DNA from: DAHUXT01 sp036273675
Lineage (GTDB): Bacteria > Chloroflexota > Ktedonobacteria > Ktedonobacterales > JADMIN01
Direction: 5' to 3'
DNA length: 64,000 bases
Assembly (NCBI GenBank): GCA_036273675.1
Contig: DASUHD010000060.1
Coordinates: 3,185-67,184, forward strand
The notes under the pieces were generated by a model. It made no database searches, was not told the origin of the DNA, and was given only the letters and a program-made list of their open reading frames with translations. Shown here piece after piece: positions 53,143 to 60,675 of the stretch (positions within the stretch are counted from its first letter, which is position 1; every line of letters starts with the position of its first letter). Both the position numbers and the translations under genes were made by a program.

Positions 53143-53358
53143 ATGGCAGAAAGCGTCTATAAGGTTATAACGCTCGTAGGTACGAGCACAGAATCGTGGG
53201 AAAAGGCAGCCAACGCCGCGATCACGATGGCGAAGCACAGCCTGCGCGATCTGCGCGTGGGGCGTGTCATCGAACAAGACGTTCACATCGAGGAAGGTCA
53301 GCCGCTGACCTACCGTATCAAGCTCGAAGTCTCGTTCAAGTACGAGGGCGGCTCCTGA
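53143..53358 (+). CDS. Dodecin
   Basis: 71 residues: VYKVITLVGTSTESWEKAA, AKHSLRDLRVGRVIEQD and a C-terminal YRIKLEVSFKYEG. Dodecins assemble as dodecamers and store flavins or CoA. The ATG at 53143 follows AAGGGAG; the longer frame has a poor start. Confidence 0.9.
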   Translation: MAESVYKVITLVGTSTESWEKAANAAITMAKHSLRDLRVGRVIEQDVHIEEGQPLTYRIKLEVSFKYEGGS

Positions 53359-53498
53359 TAGCGCCCTGATTTCCATCTTGATGTAGCCGTTGGGGGACGG
53401 CGCTACCGCAGCTTATGCGCGCGGGCAGTCGTCCCCATAGCGTGCGCCTCGTCTCCTTGCAGGGCATACTTCAGCGCCTTGTGTGCATGGGACCAACT

Positions 53499-54305
53499 TC
53501 ACCCCTCGACGCTGGTGACCAGCCACACGGGTTGGGCGAGCCAGAGCGCGGCCAGCGCCAACATCGCGATGCCCACCAGCGGCCCGAGCCAGCGCCCACC
53601 TGGGACTGCCTTCTCGATGATCATCACGCCCGCCAGCGCCGCCATCCAGGCCAGGCTGCCAATGCCCACCCCGAACATGACCAGCATCAACGCCCAGCAA
53701 CAGCCCAGGCAGAAGAGGCCGTGGCGCAGGCCCAGCCGCCAGGCAGGAGCGACGCCTGCCTGATAGTAGCGCATGAAGAACGAGAGCGGGCTGCGACAGG
53801 CGGCGAGGCACCGCTCCTTCAGCGGAGTGAACTGAAAGACGCCCGCGATGGTGAACGTCGCTGCGCCGATCAGATAGTAATGCGCCGCCAGCCAGGGCCA
53901 GGAATCCACTGCCCGGTGAATGAATGTATCGCCTGTGAAGGCAACGAGCGCGAAGGCCGTCCAGACCGCCGCGTAGCCCGCCACAAACGCGCCGAGGATC
54001 GCGTAGGCGCGCGATTGCTTGCGCGCGGCGTAGGTCATCATCTTCATCATCTGGATGCTGGAGGGAAGCATCATCGCCAGCGTCATCACCTGCCAGCATG
54101 CCAAAAAGACCAACACGGCGAGCAGCCACGGCAGCCCGCTCGCCTCGATCAGCCAGTGGTGATCGATCAGAAAGCGCAGGCGCAACAGGGTGGCCAGCAA
54201 CGCCACCCCCCACGCGAGCGCGGCCACCACCCAGGGCCAGTGGACAGGCGCTCGACGGCGCGCTTTCACGCTGGCCGGTCGGTCAGAAAGCTGTGCGGTA
54301 GTCAT
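53499..54305 (-). CDS. DUF2182 membrane protein
   Basis: 268 residues, about six to seven helices. MTLAMMLPSSIQMMKMM, FQFTPLKERCLAACRSPLSF and GLFCLGCCWALMLVMFGVG are the DUF2182 family landmarks, with Met, Cys and His that could bind metal. It follows the DUF1326 gene by 17 bp. Biochemical role unknown. Confidence 0.88.
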   Translation of the reverse strand: MTTAQLSDRPASVKARRRAPVHWPWVVAALAWGVALLATLLRLRFLIDHHWLIEASGLPWLLAVLVFLACWQVMTLAMMLPSSIQMMKMMTYAARKQSRAYAILGAFVAGYAAVWTAFALVAFTGDTFIHRAVDSWPWLAAHYYLIGAATFTIAGVFQFTPLKERCLAACRSPLSFFMRYYQAGVAPAWRLGLRHGLFCLGCCWALMLVMFGVGIGSLAWMAALAGVMIIEKAVPGGRWLGPLVGIAMLALAALWLAQPVWLVTSVEG

Positions 54306-54322
54306 CGAGCGCCTCCTTTGCG

Positions 54323-54943
54323 TTATGCCTCGAAGTGGAATCCGCCCTGGATGGCGTTACGATTCGAGAACTCCCAGGTCATGCCGTGCTCGGGGATATT
54401 GACCTGATGCGTTGAGGCTTTCGAGACGTAGGCGGGCGAGCCGGGGATGGTGCTGAAGACGCTCTCGTGTAGTGAGGTTGCCCGGCCCTGCGCGTCGGTA
54501 TAGGGCGCCATCTCCGAGTAGACCACCTGGCCGACGCGAATTGTGCCCTTGCCGCCCTCGACCTGGTGCTCGATTGGAACGGGATGGACGGCCACGATCT
54601 CGCTAATCAGCGCGGCGAACTGGGCAGGGGCGCCACCGAGTTTGCCGCCAAAGGCGTCGAGGAGCGCCTGCTGCTGCTCAGGTGTCGCCCTGTCATCCAT
54701 GTAGATGACCGTGCGCCAGTTGCCAGCCAGCACGTTGCCGGGAATCTGATTGACCAGCACCAGCGAGAGTCCCGAGACATCAACGCCACGTACCTGACCA
54801 CGATCAACGTGATAGGCGATGAAGGCGTCGCAGGTACCGCCATCCGGGTCGTCGCCAATCCAGCAGGGGCAGGGCGCCGCGCACGAGCACGCCTCCAGCA
54901 ATGTGCCATCCATCGAATAGGTTGTAGGCGCCGCGGTTGCCAT
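54323..54943 (-). CDS. DUF1326 protein
   Basis: 206 residues. YSMDGTLLEACSCAAPCPCW is a Cys-rich N-terminal motif; AYHVDRGQVRGVDVSGLSLV and EFSNRNAIQGGFHF are also typical. The ATG at 54943 follows AGAAGGAG. The pairing with DUF2182 recurs in many genomes (established as context, not function). The Cys may coordinate metal. Confidence 0.85.
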   Translation of the reverse strand: MATAAPTTYSMDGTLLEACSCAAPCPCWIGDDPDGGTCDAFIAYHVDRGQVRGVDVSGLSLVLVNQIPGNVLAGNWRTVIYMDDRATPEQQQALLDAFGGKLGGAPAQFAALISEIVAVHPVPIEHQVEGGKGTIRVGQVVYSEMAPYTDAQGRATSLHESVFSTIPGSPAYVSKASTHQVNIPEHGMTWEFSNRNAIQGGFHFEA

Positions 54944-55309
54944 GGATACTTCTCCTTCTTGTTCTGTTCTCGGTGCGCTTGCCCTTGTCGCAGTGCGGAT
55001 AGGGTGCAAGCGCACCCTGGCGCGATGCACGTTTGTATCGCGCCCCTGGTCGAAGTAGTACGGGAACGGCGGAAGAGGACGATCTGGCCGGGATCGTCTC
55101 TCCTCACGCAAACTCGCCACCCGCCCCGCGATGGCGGGAGGACACCCTACAGCAGATGAATCAGGAGATGGATTCGGATATGTGCGGTGGCACGAGAGGC
55201 CGTTGCCCCTCTGGCAATCTCAGGATACCTGGAAGGCAGCGCTGCGCCACCGCGGCAACCGCTGAGTTTCTCTGAACGCACCATGGAGAGCATGTGCGAA
55301 GAAGGAAGC
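54944..55309. other. Intergenic region with a strong hairpin
   Basis: 366 bp between the DUF1326 start and the end of the NTF2-like gene. AGGGTGC-AAGC-GCACCCT (55001-55018) is a perfect 7-bp hairpin in the DUF1326 leader. No gene seen. Confidence 0.5.
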
Positions 55310-55726
55310 TTACCGTTTGGTAGAGTTACTGGCCCAGAGGACGTTTACAATCACCCATCTCCCCTCACTGCGAGCCAGATGCAGGTAATCTACATAGTCG
55401 TATGAGTTCGCCCGGACACTGGCGATGTCACCATAGACATCCAGAACCGAAACGTCATAATAGCGTTTGTCGCTGGGTGTATCTGTGCCGCCGCCCTGTC
55501 GGGTTTTCTCTACCATCTGCTCGCAACTCAGGGAATAAAAGCGCTGCTCTCCCGACTGGATATCGCGCAAAATCGCGCGCTTGGCCAGCTCAGGGTGCAG
55601 ACTTCGGCGCATCCGCTCTGCGTCCCCCTCATACCAGCCTTGCATGTAATCGAGCGCGGCCTGGCGAATCGCCGCGAGATCGTTCACAGTCTGCTCGCTC
55701 ATCGGCTCCCGCATATGCTGGGTCAT
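55310..55726 (-). CDS. NTF2-like (lumazine-binding-type) protein
   Basis: 138 residues. IRQAALDYMQGWYEGDAERM and RSLHPELAKR are the usual opening of this cone-fold group; RANSYDYVDYLHLARSEGRW ends it. Such proteins include isomerases and inert binding domains. AAAGGAG precedes the ATG. Confidence 0.72.
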   Translation of the reverse strand: MTQHMREPMSEQTVNDLAAIRQAALDYMQGWYEGDAERMRRSLHPELAKRAILRDIQSGEQRFYSLSCEQMVEKTRQGGGTDTPSDKRYYDVSVLDVYGDIASVRANSYDYVDYLHLARSEGRWVIVNVLWASNSTKR

Positions 55727-55769
55727 GTTGCGCTGCTCCTTTCTTGGGACTGCGCGAGAATGTTCAGGT

Positions 55770-57887
55770 TTAGATCAGTTCGGCGATACGCGCCGCCGCG
55801 CGGGCCGCGCCATCTGTCTCGACCGCGCGGTAGCGTACCGGTTGCCCGATCTCCTCGGCAATCGCCGCGGCGATCACTTCCGGCATCGCCGTCTCATAGT
55901 CCATACAGCGCCCGGCGTGATACCGCTCCAGACGATGGCGGACATGGAAGTTCTGCTCGAAATGGTGACGTAGCGGGAAATACAGGAATGGCCGCCTGTT
56001 CGCCGTCAGCTCCATACAGGTAGTCAGCCCGCCCTGAACTACCGCCAGATCGCAGGCGGCGAGGTGGCGATATAGCTCATGCACATACGCCCGAATTTCC
56101 AGTCCTTCAGCACTGGGGAGCGAGGCTGGATCGATGCGCGGGCCAGTCACGACGATCATCCGTAGGTTAGGCACGCGGCGCTTCGCTTCTGGGAACGCGG
56201 CGATGATGCGGCAGAGCAGATGCTGGCCGACGCCGGAGCCACCAACGGTGACGATGCAGACCTGCTCATCGGGCCGATAGCTGAGTTGCTGGCGCAACGC
56301 CTCACGGTCGGCGAAGTCGCGCGGATCGAACCCGGTGATATAGCCGCTGAAGTCGTAGTGGCGCTCGGTCCAGGCGCGAATCTCGGGCAGATTGTCGCCG
56401 AAGGTGTCGAGGACGATATCATCAGGATTGCCAACAAAGATGGCGCGGTCGCGCAGCCGCGGGAAGCGCTCGATGTGCTCGATCATCTCGGCGTTATAGT
56501 CGGAGGTGAGAAACGACTCGTGCGCGTCACCATCGGGCATCGGCAGGTAGCCGACGAAGTCCGTCAGCCAGACATAGGCCGTGCGCTTCTCCTCGGGATT
56601 CTCGTGGATGAAGTAGTCCACCTCCCATGCCTCATCGCCGACCACCAGATCGTACGAGCCATCGCGCACTACGTCATGATAGAGCATATAGTTGGCGACC
56701 AGAATCTCGTCCATCCTCCGCAGTGCCTGGAAGGCATGCAGGTCGTGCTCGGCGGACTCGCTCTCGAAGTGGCTCGATTCGCTGGCCAGATGGGCGCTGG
56801 CGGGATGGATTCGCTCGCCCTGTGCCTCCAGCACGCGCGTCACTGGGTCCTGCGCCAGCCAGTCAATCTGGAGGTCTGGACGCAGCTTGCGCAGTTCCTG
56901 CGCAATGGCGACATCCCGCTGGGCATGGCCCAGGCCAATCGGCGAGGAGATGTAGAGCGCGCGTTTCTGCCGGTTGCGCCCGCGCATCCAGGTGAGGGTG
57001 CGCGGCGGTTCCGGCCTGATGAAGTCGCGCAGCAGCAGATTCACCTTTACCGGATCGCGCGCAAGTGGGATATGTCCGCTGCCCTGGAGGGTTACCAGCC
57101 GTCCGCCAGTCATCTCGGCAAGCGCCACACCTCGTGCATGCGGTGTTATCGCGTCACAATCGCCATGGATCACGAGGACAGGACAACGCACCTGTCCTGC
57201 CAGGTCGCAGACATATTTTTCGTCTCCGTGCGCCAGGTTGATCGCCCGCCGCGACGGGGCATCTTCGATTGCGATGAGCAGTTCGGGCGTCGTCTCAAGC
57301 CCCCACCCAACGCAGTCCTCGATCTGTTTGGTGGAATGCGGCTCGTTGAAGCACTGCGCGAAGAAGAACTCCAGGAATCCGCGATAATCCTTCATCCAGT
57401 AGTGCCGGTTATACTTGGCCCAACCTTCGTCGGTATCGAGCACGTCGTCAAATGAGTTGACGACGCGTGCCTCGATGCGCGGCGGAATCGGCAGAGATGC
57501 GCCGATGAACACGGCTCCCGCCACACGATCCGCATGCTCGGCGGCGAGCCGAAGCGCCCACTGCGCGCCCATCGAAAGCGAGACCAGCACGGCCCGCTGT
57601 GTGGAGGTCGCATCCATCACCGCCAGAGCATCCGCAACGAATTCCTCAGTGGCAAAGGCCGCTGGAGTGAGTGGGCGATCTGACCGGCCATTGCCGCGGC
57701 CATCGAACGTGATGACGCGAAAATGACGCGCGAGATAAGGTACCTGCGCCTTCCAGAAACGCGAGTGGATGATTGACCAGGTGGGGAGCAGGAGCACCGT
57801 GGGCTCCCCCTCGCCAAAGACTTCGTAGAAGATGCGCACGCCGTCGCGCTCGATATAGCCTTCTGTGTCAGGATAGCGGGCTCTCAT
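55770..57887 (-). CDS. Alpha/beta hydrolase fused to a GT-B glycosyltransferase-like domain
   Basis: About 705 residues. The N-terminal ~285 are a hydrolase with triad Ser in VSLSMGAQWALRL, Asp in HGDCDAITPHARG and His in GSGHIPLARDP. After a short basic linker, the C-terminal ~390 resemble MurG/UGT-like enzymes: SSPIGLGHAQRDVAIAQEL opens the first Rossmann half; TVGGSGVGQHLLCRIIAAFP and VVQGGLTTCMELTANRRPF (donor site) mark the second. The ATG at 57887 follows GGAGGAG, and the gene overlaps the TetR gene by 20 bp. It may modify a small molecule; the donor is unknown. Confidence 0.85.
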   Translation of the reverse strand: MRARYPDTEGYIERDGVRIFYEVFGEGEPTVLLLPTWSIIHSRFWKAQVPYLARHFRVITFDGRGNGRSDRPLTPAAFATEEFVADALAVMDATSTQRAVLVSLSMGAQWALRLAAEHADRVAGAVFIGASLPIPPRIEARVVNSFDDVLDTDEGWAKYNRHYWMKDYRGFLEFFFAQCFNEPHSTKQIEDCVGWGLETTPELLIAIEDAPSRRAINLAHGDEKYVCDLAGQVRCPVLVIHGDCDAITPHARGVALAEMTGGRLVTLQGSGHIPLARDPVKVNLLLRDFIRPEPPRTLTWMRGRNRQKRALYISSPIGLGHAQRDVAIAQELRKLRPDLQIDWLAQDPVTRVLEAQGERIHPASAHLASESSHFESESAEHDLHAFQALRRMDEILVANYMLYHDVVRDGSYDLVVGDEAWEVDYFIHENPEEKRTAYVWLTDFVGYLPMPDGDAHESFLTSDYNAEMIEHIERFPRLRDRAIFVGNPDDIVLDTFGDNLPEIRAWTERHYDFSGYITGFDPRDFADREALRQQLSYRPDEQVCIVTVGGSGVGQHLLCRIIAAFPEAKRRVPNLRMIVVTGPRIDPASLPSAEGLEIRAYVHELYRHLAACDLAVVQGGLTTCMELTANRRPFLYFPLRHHFEQNFHVRHRLERYHAGRCMDYETAMPEVIAAAIAEEIGQPVRYRAVETDGAARAAARIAELI

Positions 57888-58509
57888 CGTCCATGCTCCT
57901 CCCAGCAGGCGTCTTAGCCTGCGCCTCTTCGAGGCGTTCAAGCAATCCATCGATCATGGCGAGCAGTTCGGCATGCCCTCTGGTGATGCCGCCCATGCGT
58001 TCGAGGAAGATCCCCTGCTGAAATGTGGTCACAAGCGCCACAACCGCCTCCACTGGATACTGCTCCGTGTCACTATGGTAGCCCGCCAGCGCCTTCGAGA
58101 ATGCTTCGGTGAGCGTCGTCTGCCACTGTCCGTGGACGTGAGCCAGTCGCTCCTGTAGCTCGGGATGGTTCCATGCGAGCGCCTGAAGCTCCAGCCAGAT
58201 TTTCTGATACCCGCTCTCGAAATCCGCGTCAAGGTATCCCATGGCCGCCCGCCACTTCTCCAGAAATGGCACGTCGGCGGCATACATCGCCCGCTGGCGC
58301 ATGATCAGCCGGTCGGTGAAGCGTTCGAGCACCTGAAGGAACAACTGCTCCATCGAGCCAAAATAATAGTGGATCAGCCCATGGTTCGCGCCCGCCTCCT
58401 CGGCGAGCCTGCGCGCTGAGATGCCGGCGTAGCCAACGCTAATGAGCAGTCGCTCTGCGGCATCGAGAAAGGCATCCACCATCTCATTCTGCGCCATCGG
58501 TCGTGTCAT
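57868..58509 (-). CDS. TetR-family transcriptional regulator
   Basis: 213 residues. The DNA-binding helices are in ERLLISVGYAGISARRLAEE and GANHGLIHYYFGSMEQL. The rest is a ligand domain. GAGG precedes the ATG. A palindromic operator lies 34 bp upstream. It is co-transcribed with, and overlaps, the fused hydrolase-glycosyltransferase, which it probably controls. Confidence 0.92.
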   Translation of the reverse strand: MTRPMAQNEMVDAFLDAAERLLISVGYAGISARRLAEEAGANHGLIHYYFGSMEQLFLQVLERFTDRLIMRQRAMYAADVPFLEKWRAAMGYLDADFESGYQKIWLELQALAWNHPELQERLAHVHGQWQTTLTEAFSKALAGYHSDTEQYPVEAVVALVTTFQQGIFLERMGGITRGHAELLAMIDGLLERLEEAQAKTPAGRSMDDESPLS

Positions 58510-58542
58510 GTAATACCTCGTGCCACCGTCTATCCACCTGGT

Positions 58543-58558
58543 TTATACGACTGTATAA
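58543..58558. promoter_or_regulatory. Probable TetR operator
   Basis: TTATAC-GACT-GTATAA, a perfect inverted repeat that also offers a TATACA/TATAAA -10 for the TetR gene. Binding would block transcription. Confidence 0.55.
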
Positions 58559-58728
58559 TCCATTCGACTAACCTTGTCAAGCCCAAATGTCGGCGCAGCA
58601 GAAAATTGGTCCACGAAATCCAGTTCTCAACCGCGTTTCTGGTAGCGTACAATGGACGCGCAAGAGTGTACCCTTGCTGATAACACGCGGTGGCCGTATG
58701 GCCAAAGCTTAGTAGATGGTGGACGAAG

Positions 58729-59766
58729 ATGGTTGACGATTGGCGCACCGCCGCCCGTTATGGGATGCCTTTTGGCATTGGGCTGGCTGTCTTCGCAGGT
58801 ATCATTGGTCTGCTGAATCTTTTCGGGCCGTCATCTCAACTCCGTGCGCTCCCCTATTTCTGGCTGCTGGCCGCTGTTATCTGCGCGTTCGTTGCCGGGT
58901 TCATCGCCGCCCGCGCCAGAGGTTCATTTGTCCTCGGTGTTGATGCGGGCGCCGTGGCATGCGCGGCTCCATTGGCGCTGATCGCGCTCATCTTTGGATT
59001 TGGCACGGTCTATCACGGTCAGCAGACAGACTCCGTTGGACAATACCTGCCGGGCTTTGTGAATGCGGCAATTGTCGCGCTGTTGCTGTTGTTCGGCGGT
59101 GTAGCATGCGGCGCTGTCCTCGGCGGTCTCGTCGGTATTCCCGGCGCGCTCCTCGGTCGCATCCAGGCCAATTTGGACGGCGGCGCCTCTTCAGATGGAG
59201 AAACGCCATCTCCGCCAGAGGAGCATAGCGCTGACGATTCAGATCCCGCGCTCCCGCTGACGAATCCTTCATCCGGGGATATCGTCATTAACCCAAGTTG
59301 GATCAAGGGTTCGCTGTTTCTCGTCCTCACATTCTTGTTCGCCGCGCTTGCGTATGGCGGCATCAGGAGCGGCCAGAGCGCCGCGCTCAGTTGGTTCGTC
59401 TTCTGTCTGTGTGGTCTGGGTGTCCCTCTTATCCTGGCGAATCTGGTCTTCAATCACCCCCTTCTCCGTTTCAGCGATGAAGGGATTGCCTACAGGGGAA
59501 GCTATTTTGGGCTGCGCGGGCGCGTGGCATGGAAGGACATTTCCCGGATTGACCTGCGGCCGCCGACAGGATACGGATCGGGTATCCAGGAGTGGTTCCT
59601 TGGCCGTTACGAGATCTACATCGTCTGCGACGACGCGATTCCTCAGACAATCAGGATGATGAACTGGCAGTTGCCGTCTCGTGTCAGGCTGTTGCTCCGC
59701 GCCGCGACGATTCGCTATAGCCAGCAGATCGAGAAGAACGACATCGTCGTCCGCGGCGTCGAGTGA
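58729..59766 (+). CDS. Membrane protein with PH-like C-terminal domain
   Basis: About 345 residues. Five or six membrane helices (FGIGLAVFAGIIGLLNLF onward), a hydrophilic loop, then two more helices and a ~110-residue end with FSDEGIAYRGSYFGLRGRVA and WKDISRIDLR, resembling STM3941-type PH-like domains. The ATG at 58729 follows GGTGG. Divergent from TetR, so it may share control with it. Function unknown. Confidence 0.65.
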   Translation: MVDDWRTAARYGMPFGIGLAVFAGIIGLLNLFGPSSQLRALPYFWLLAAVICAFVAGFIAARARGSFVLGVDAGAVACAAPLALIALIFGFGTVYHGQQTDSVGQYLPGFVNAAIVALLLLFGGVACGAVLGGLVGIPGALLGRIQANLDGGASSDGETPSPPEEHSADDSDPALPLTNPSSGDIVINPSWIKGSLFLVLTFLFAALAYGGIRSGQSAALSWFVFCLCGLGVPLILANLVFNHPLLRFSDEGIAYRGSYFGLRGRVAWKDISRIDLRPPTGYGSGIQEWFLGRYEIYIVCDDAIPQTIRMMNWQLPSRVRLLLRAATIRYSQQIEKNDIVVRGVE

Positions 59767-59898
59767 AAGGCACGCAGGTGCGGGCGAGGATTGCGGCGAG
59801 CCAGCGTCGCGGCGTGAATGCCGCAGGCATCGCGCATGTTCAGCCTCCGCACTCATGTCGCATCAGTTCATCCCGTTGGCATTGAGTTCATAACAGGC

Positions 59899-60507
59899 CT
59901 AGGTTGTCTCCGTGAGACGATACATGGCGTTCCCAGGCGCGAAACGCTCGCGGCCGAGCGCATACAAGGCGACAATGGGATCGTCCAGTAGAATCGAGTC
60001 TGCCCCCGTCAACTCATAGTAGTTAACGTGTTTCTCATAGACGAAGCCGAGGTGGTCGAGCACACGGCCCGACGCACTATTCGCTGGCACAATGGCCGCG
60101 ACAATGCGCTCCCACGAGGTATGCTCGAAGCCAAAGCGCACCGCCGCGCGTGCCGCCTCGGTGGCGAATCCCTGGCCCCAGTAGGGTTTGCCCAGAAGAT
60201 AGTCTAACTCGCCGTCGCTCGTCCCCTCTAACACTTCGATGCCGCACAGGCCGATGAATTGACCGTCACTTTTTCTGACAGCCGCCCAGCCCACTGCGCT
60301 CAGCGGTTGTGGCTCCCAGCGCCGCTGATAGGCGCTGATGATTCGTTCGGCGCGTTCCTGTGGCGTGCGGGTGACTTTCGATTTCGGCACATAGCGTCCG
60401 AAGTCAGGATCAGCGATGAACGTGACCCAGACGTCGGCATCGGCAGCGACGGGCGCTCGCAAGATCAAGCGTTCTGTCTCGATAGTGGGAATGATCGGCG
60501 CAGGCAT
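59899..60507 (-). CDS. GNAT acetyltransferase (RimJ/L type)
   Basis: 202 residues. TERLILRAPVAADADVWV opens it; GYLLGKPYWGQGFATEAARA-type sequence (here DYLLGKPYWGQGFATEA) supplies the acetyl-CoA loop, then IVPANSASGRVLDHLGFVYE. It acetylates an amino group on an unknown partner. The ATG at 60507 follows AGGAGG. Confidence 0.9.
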   Translation of the reverse strand: MPAPIIPTIETERLILRAPVAADADVWVTFIADPDFGRYVPKSKVTRTPQERAERIISAYQRRWEPQPLSAVGWAAVRKSDGQFIGLCGIEVLEGTSDGELDYLLGKPYWGQGFATEAARAAVRFGFEHTSWERIVAAIVPANSASGRVLDHLGFVYEKHVNYYELTGADSILLDDPIVALYALGRERFAPGNAMYRLTETT

Positions 60508-60675
60508 GCTACCCTCCTCGTATTCAGTTACCTTCCAGAACTGACCTAGTGGCCTTGCCTCACGGTTCAGGCACAAACAGGATATCCTTGTTCACAGGTA
60601 GCGCGCATGGGTAGACCTACGCGCTTTTCTCGGATCATCCACCCAATTTTCTGTTGCGGTGCGAGGTGGAGACGC

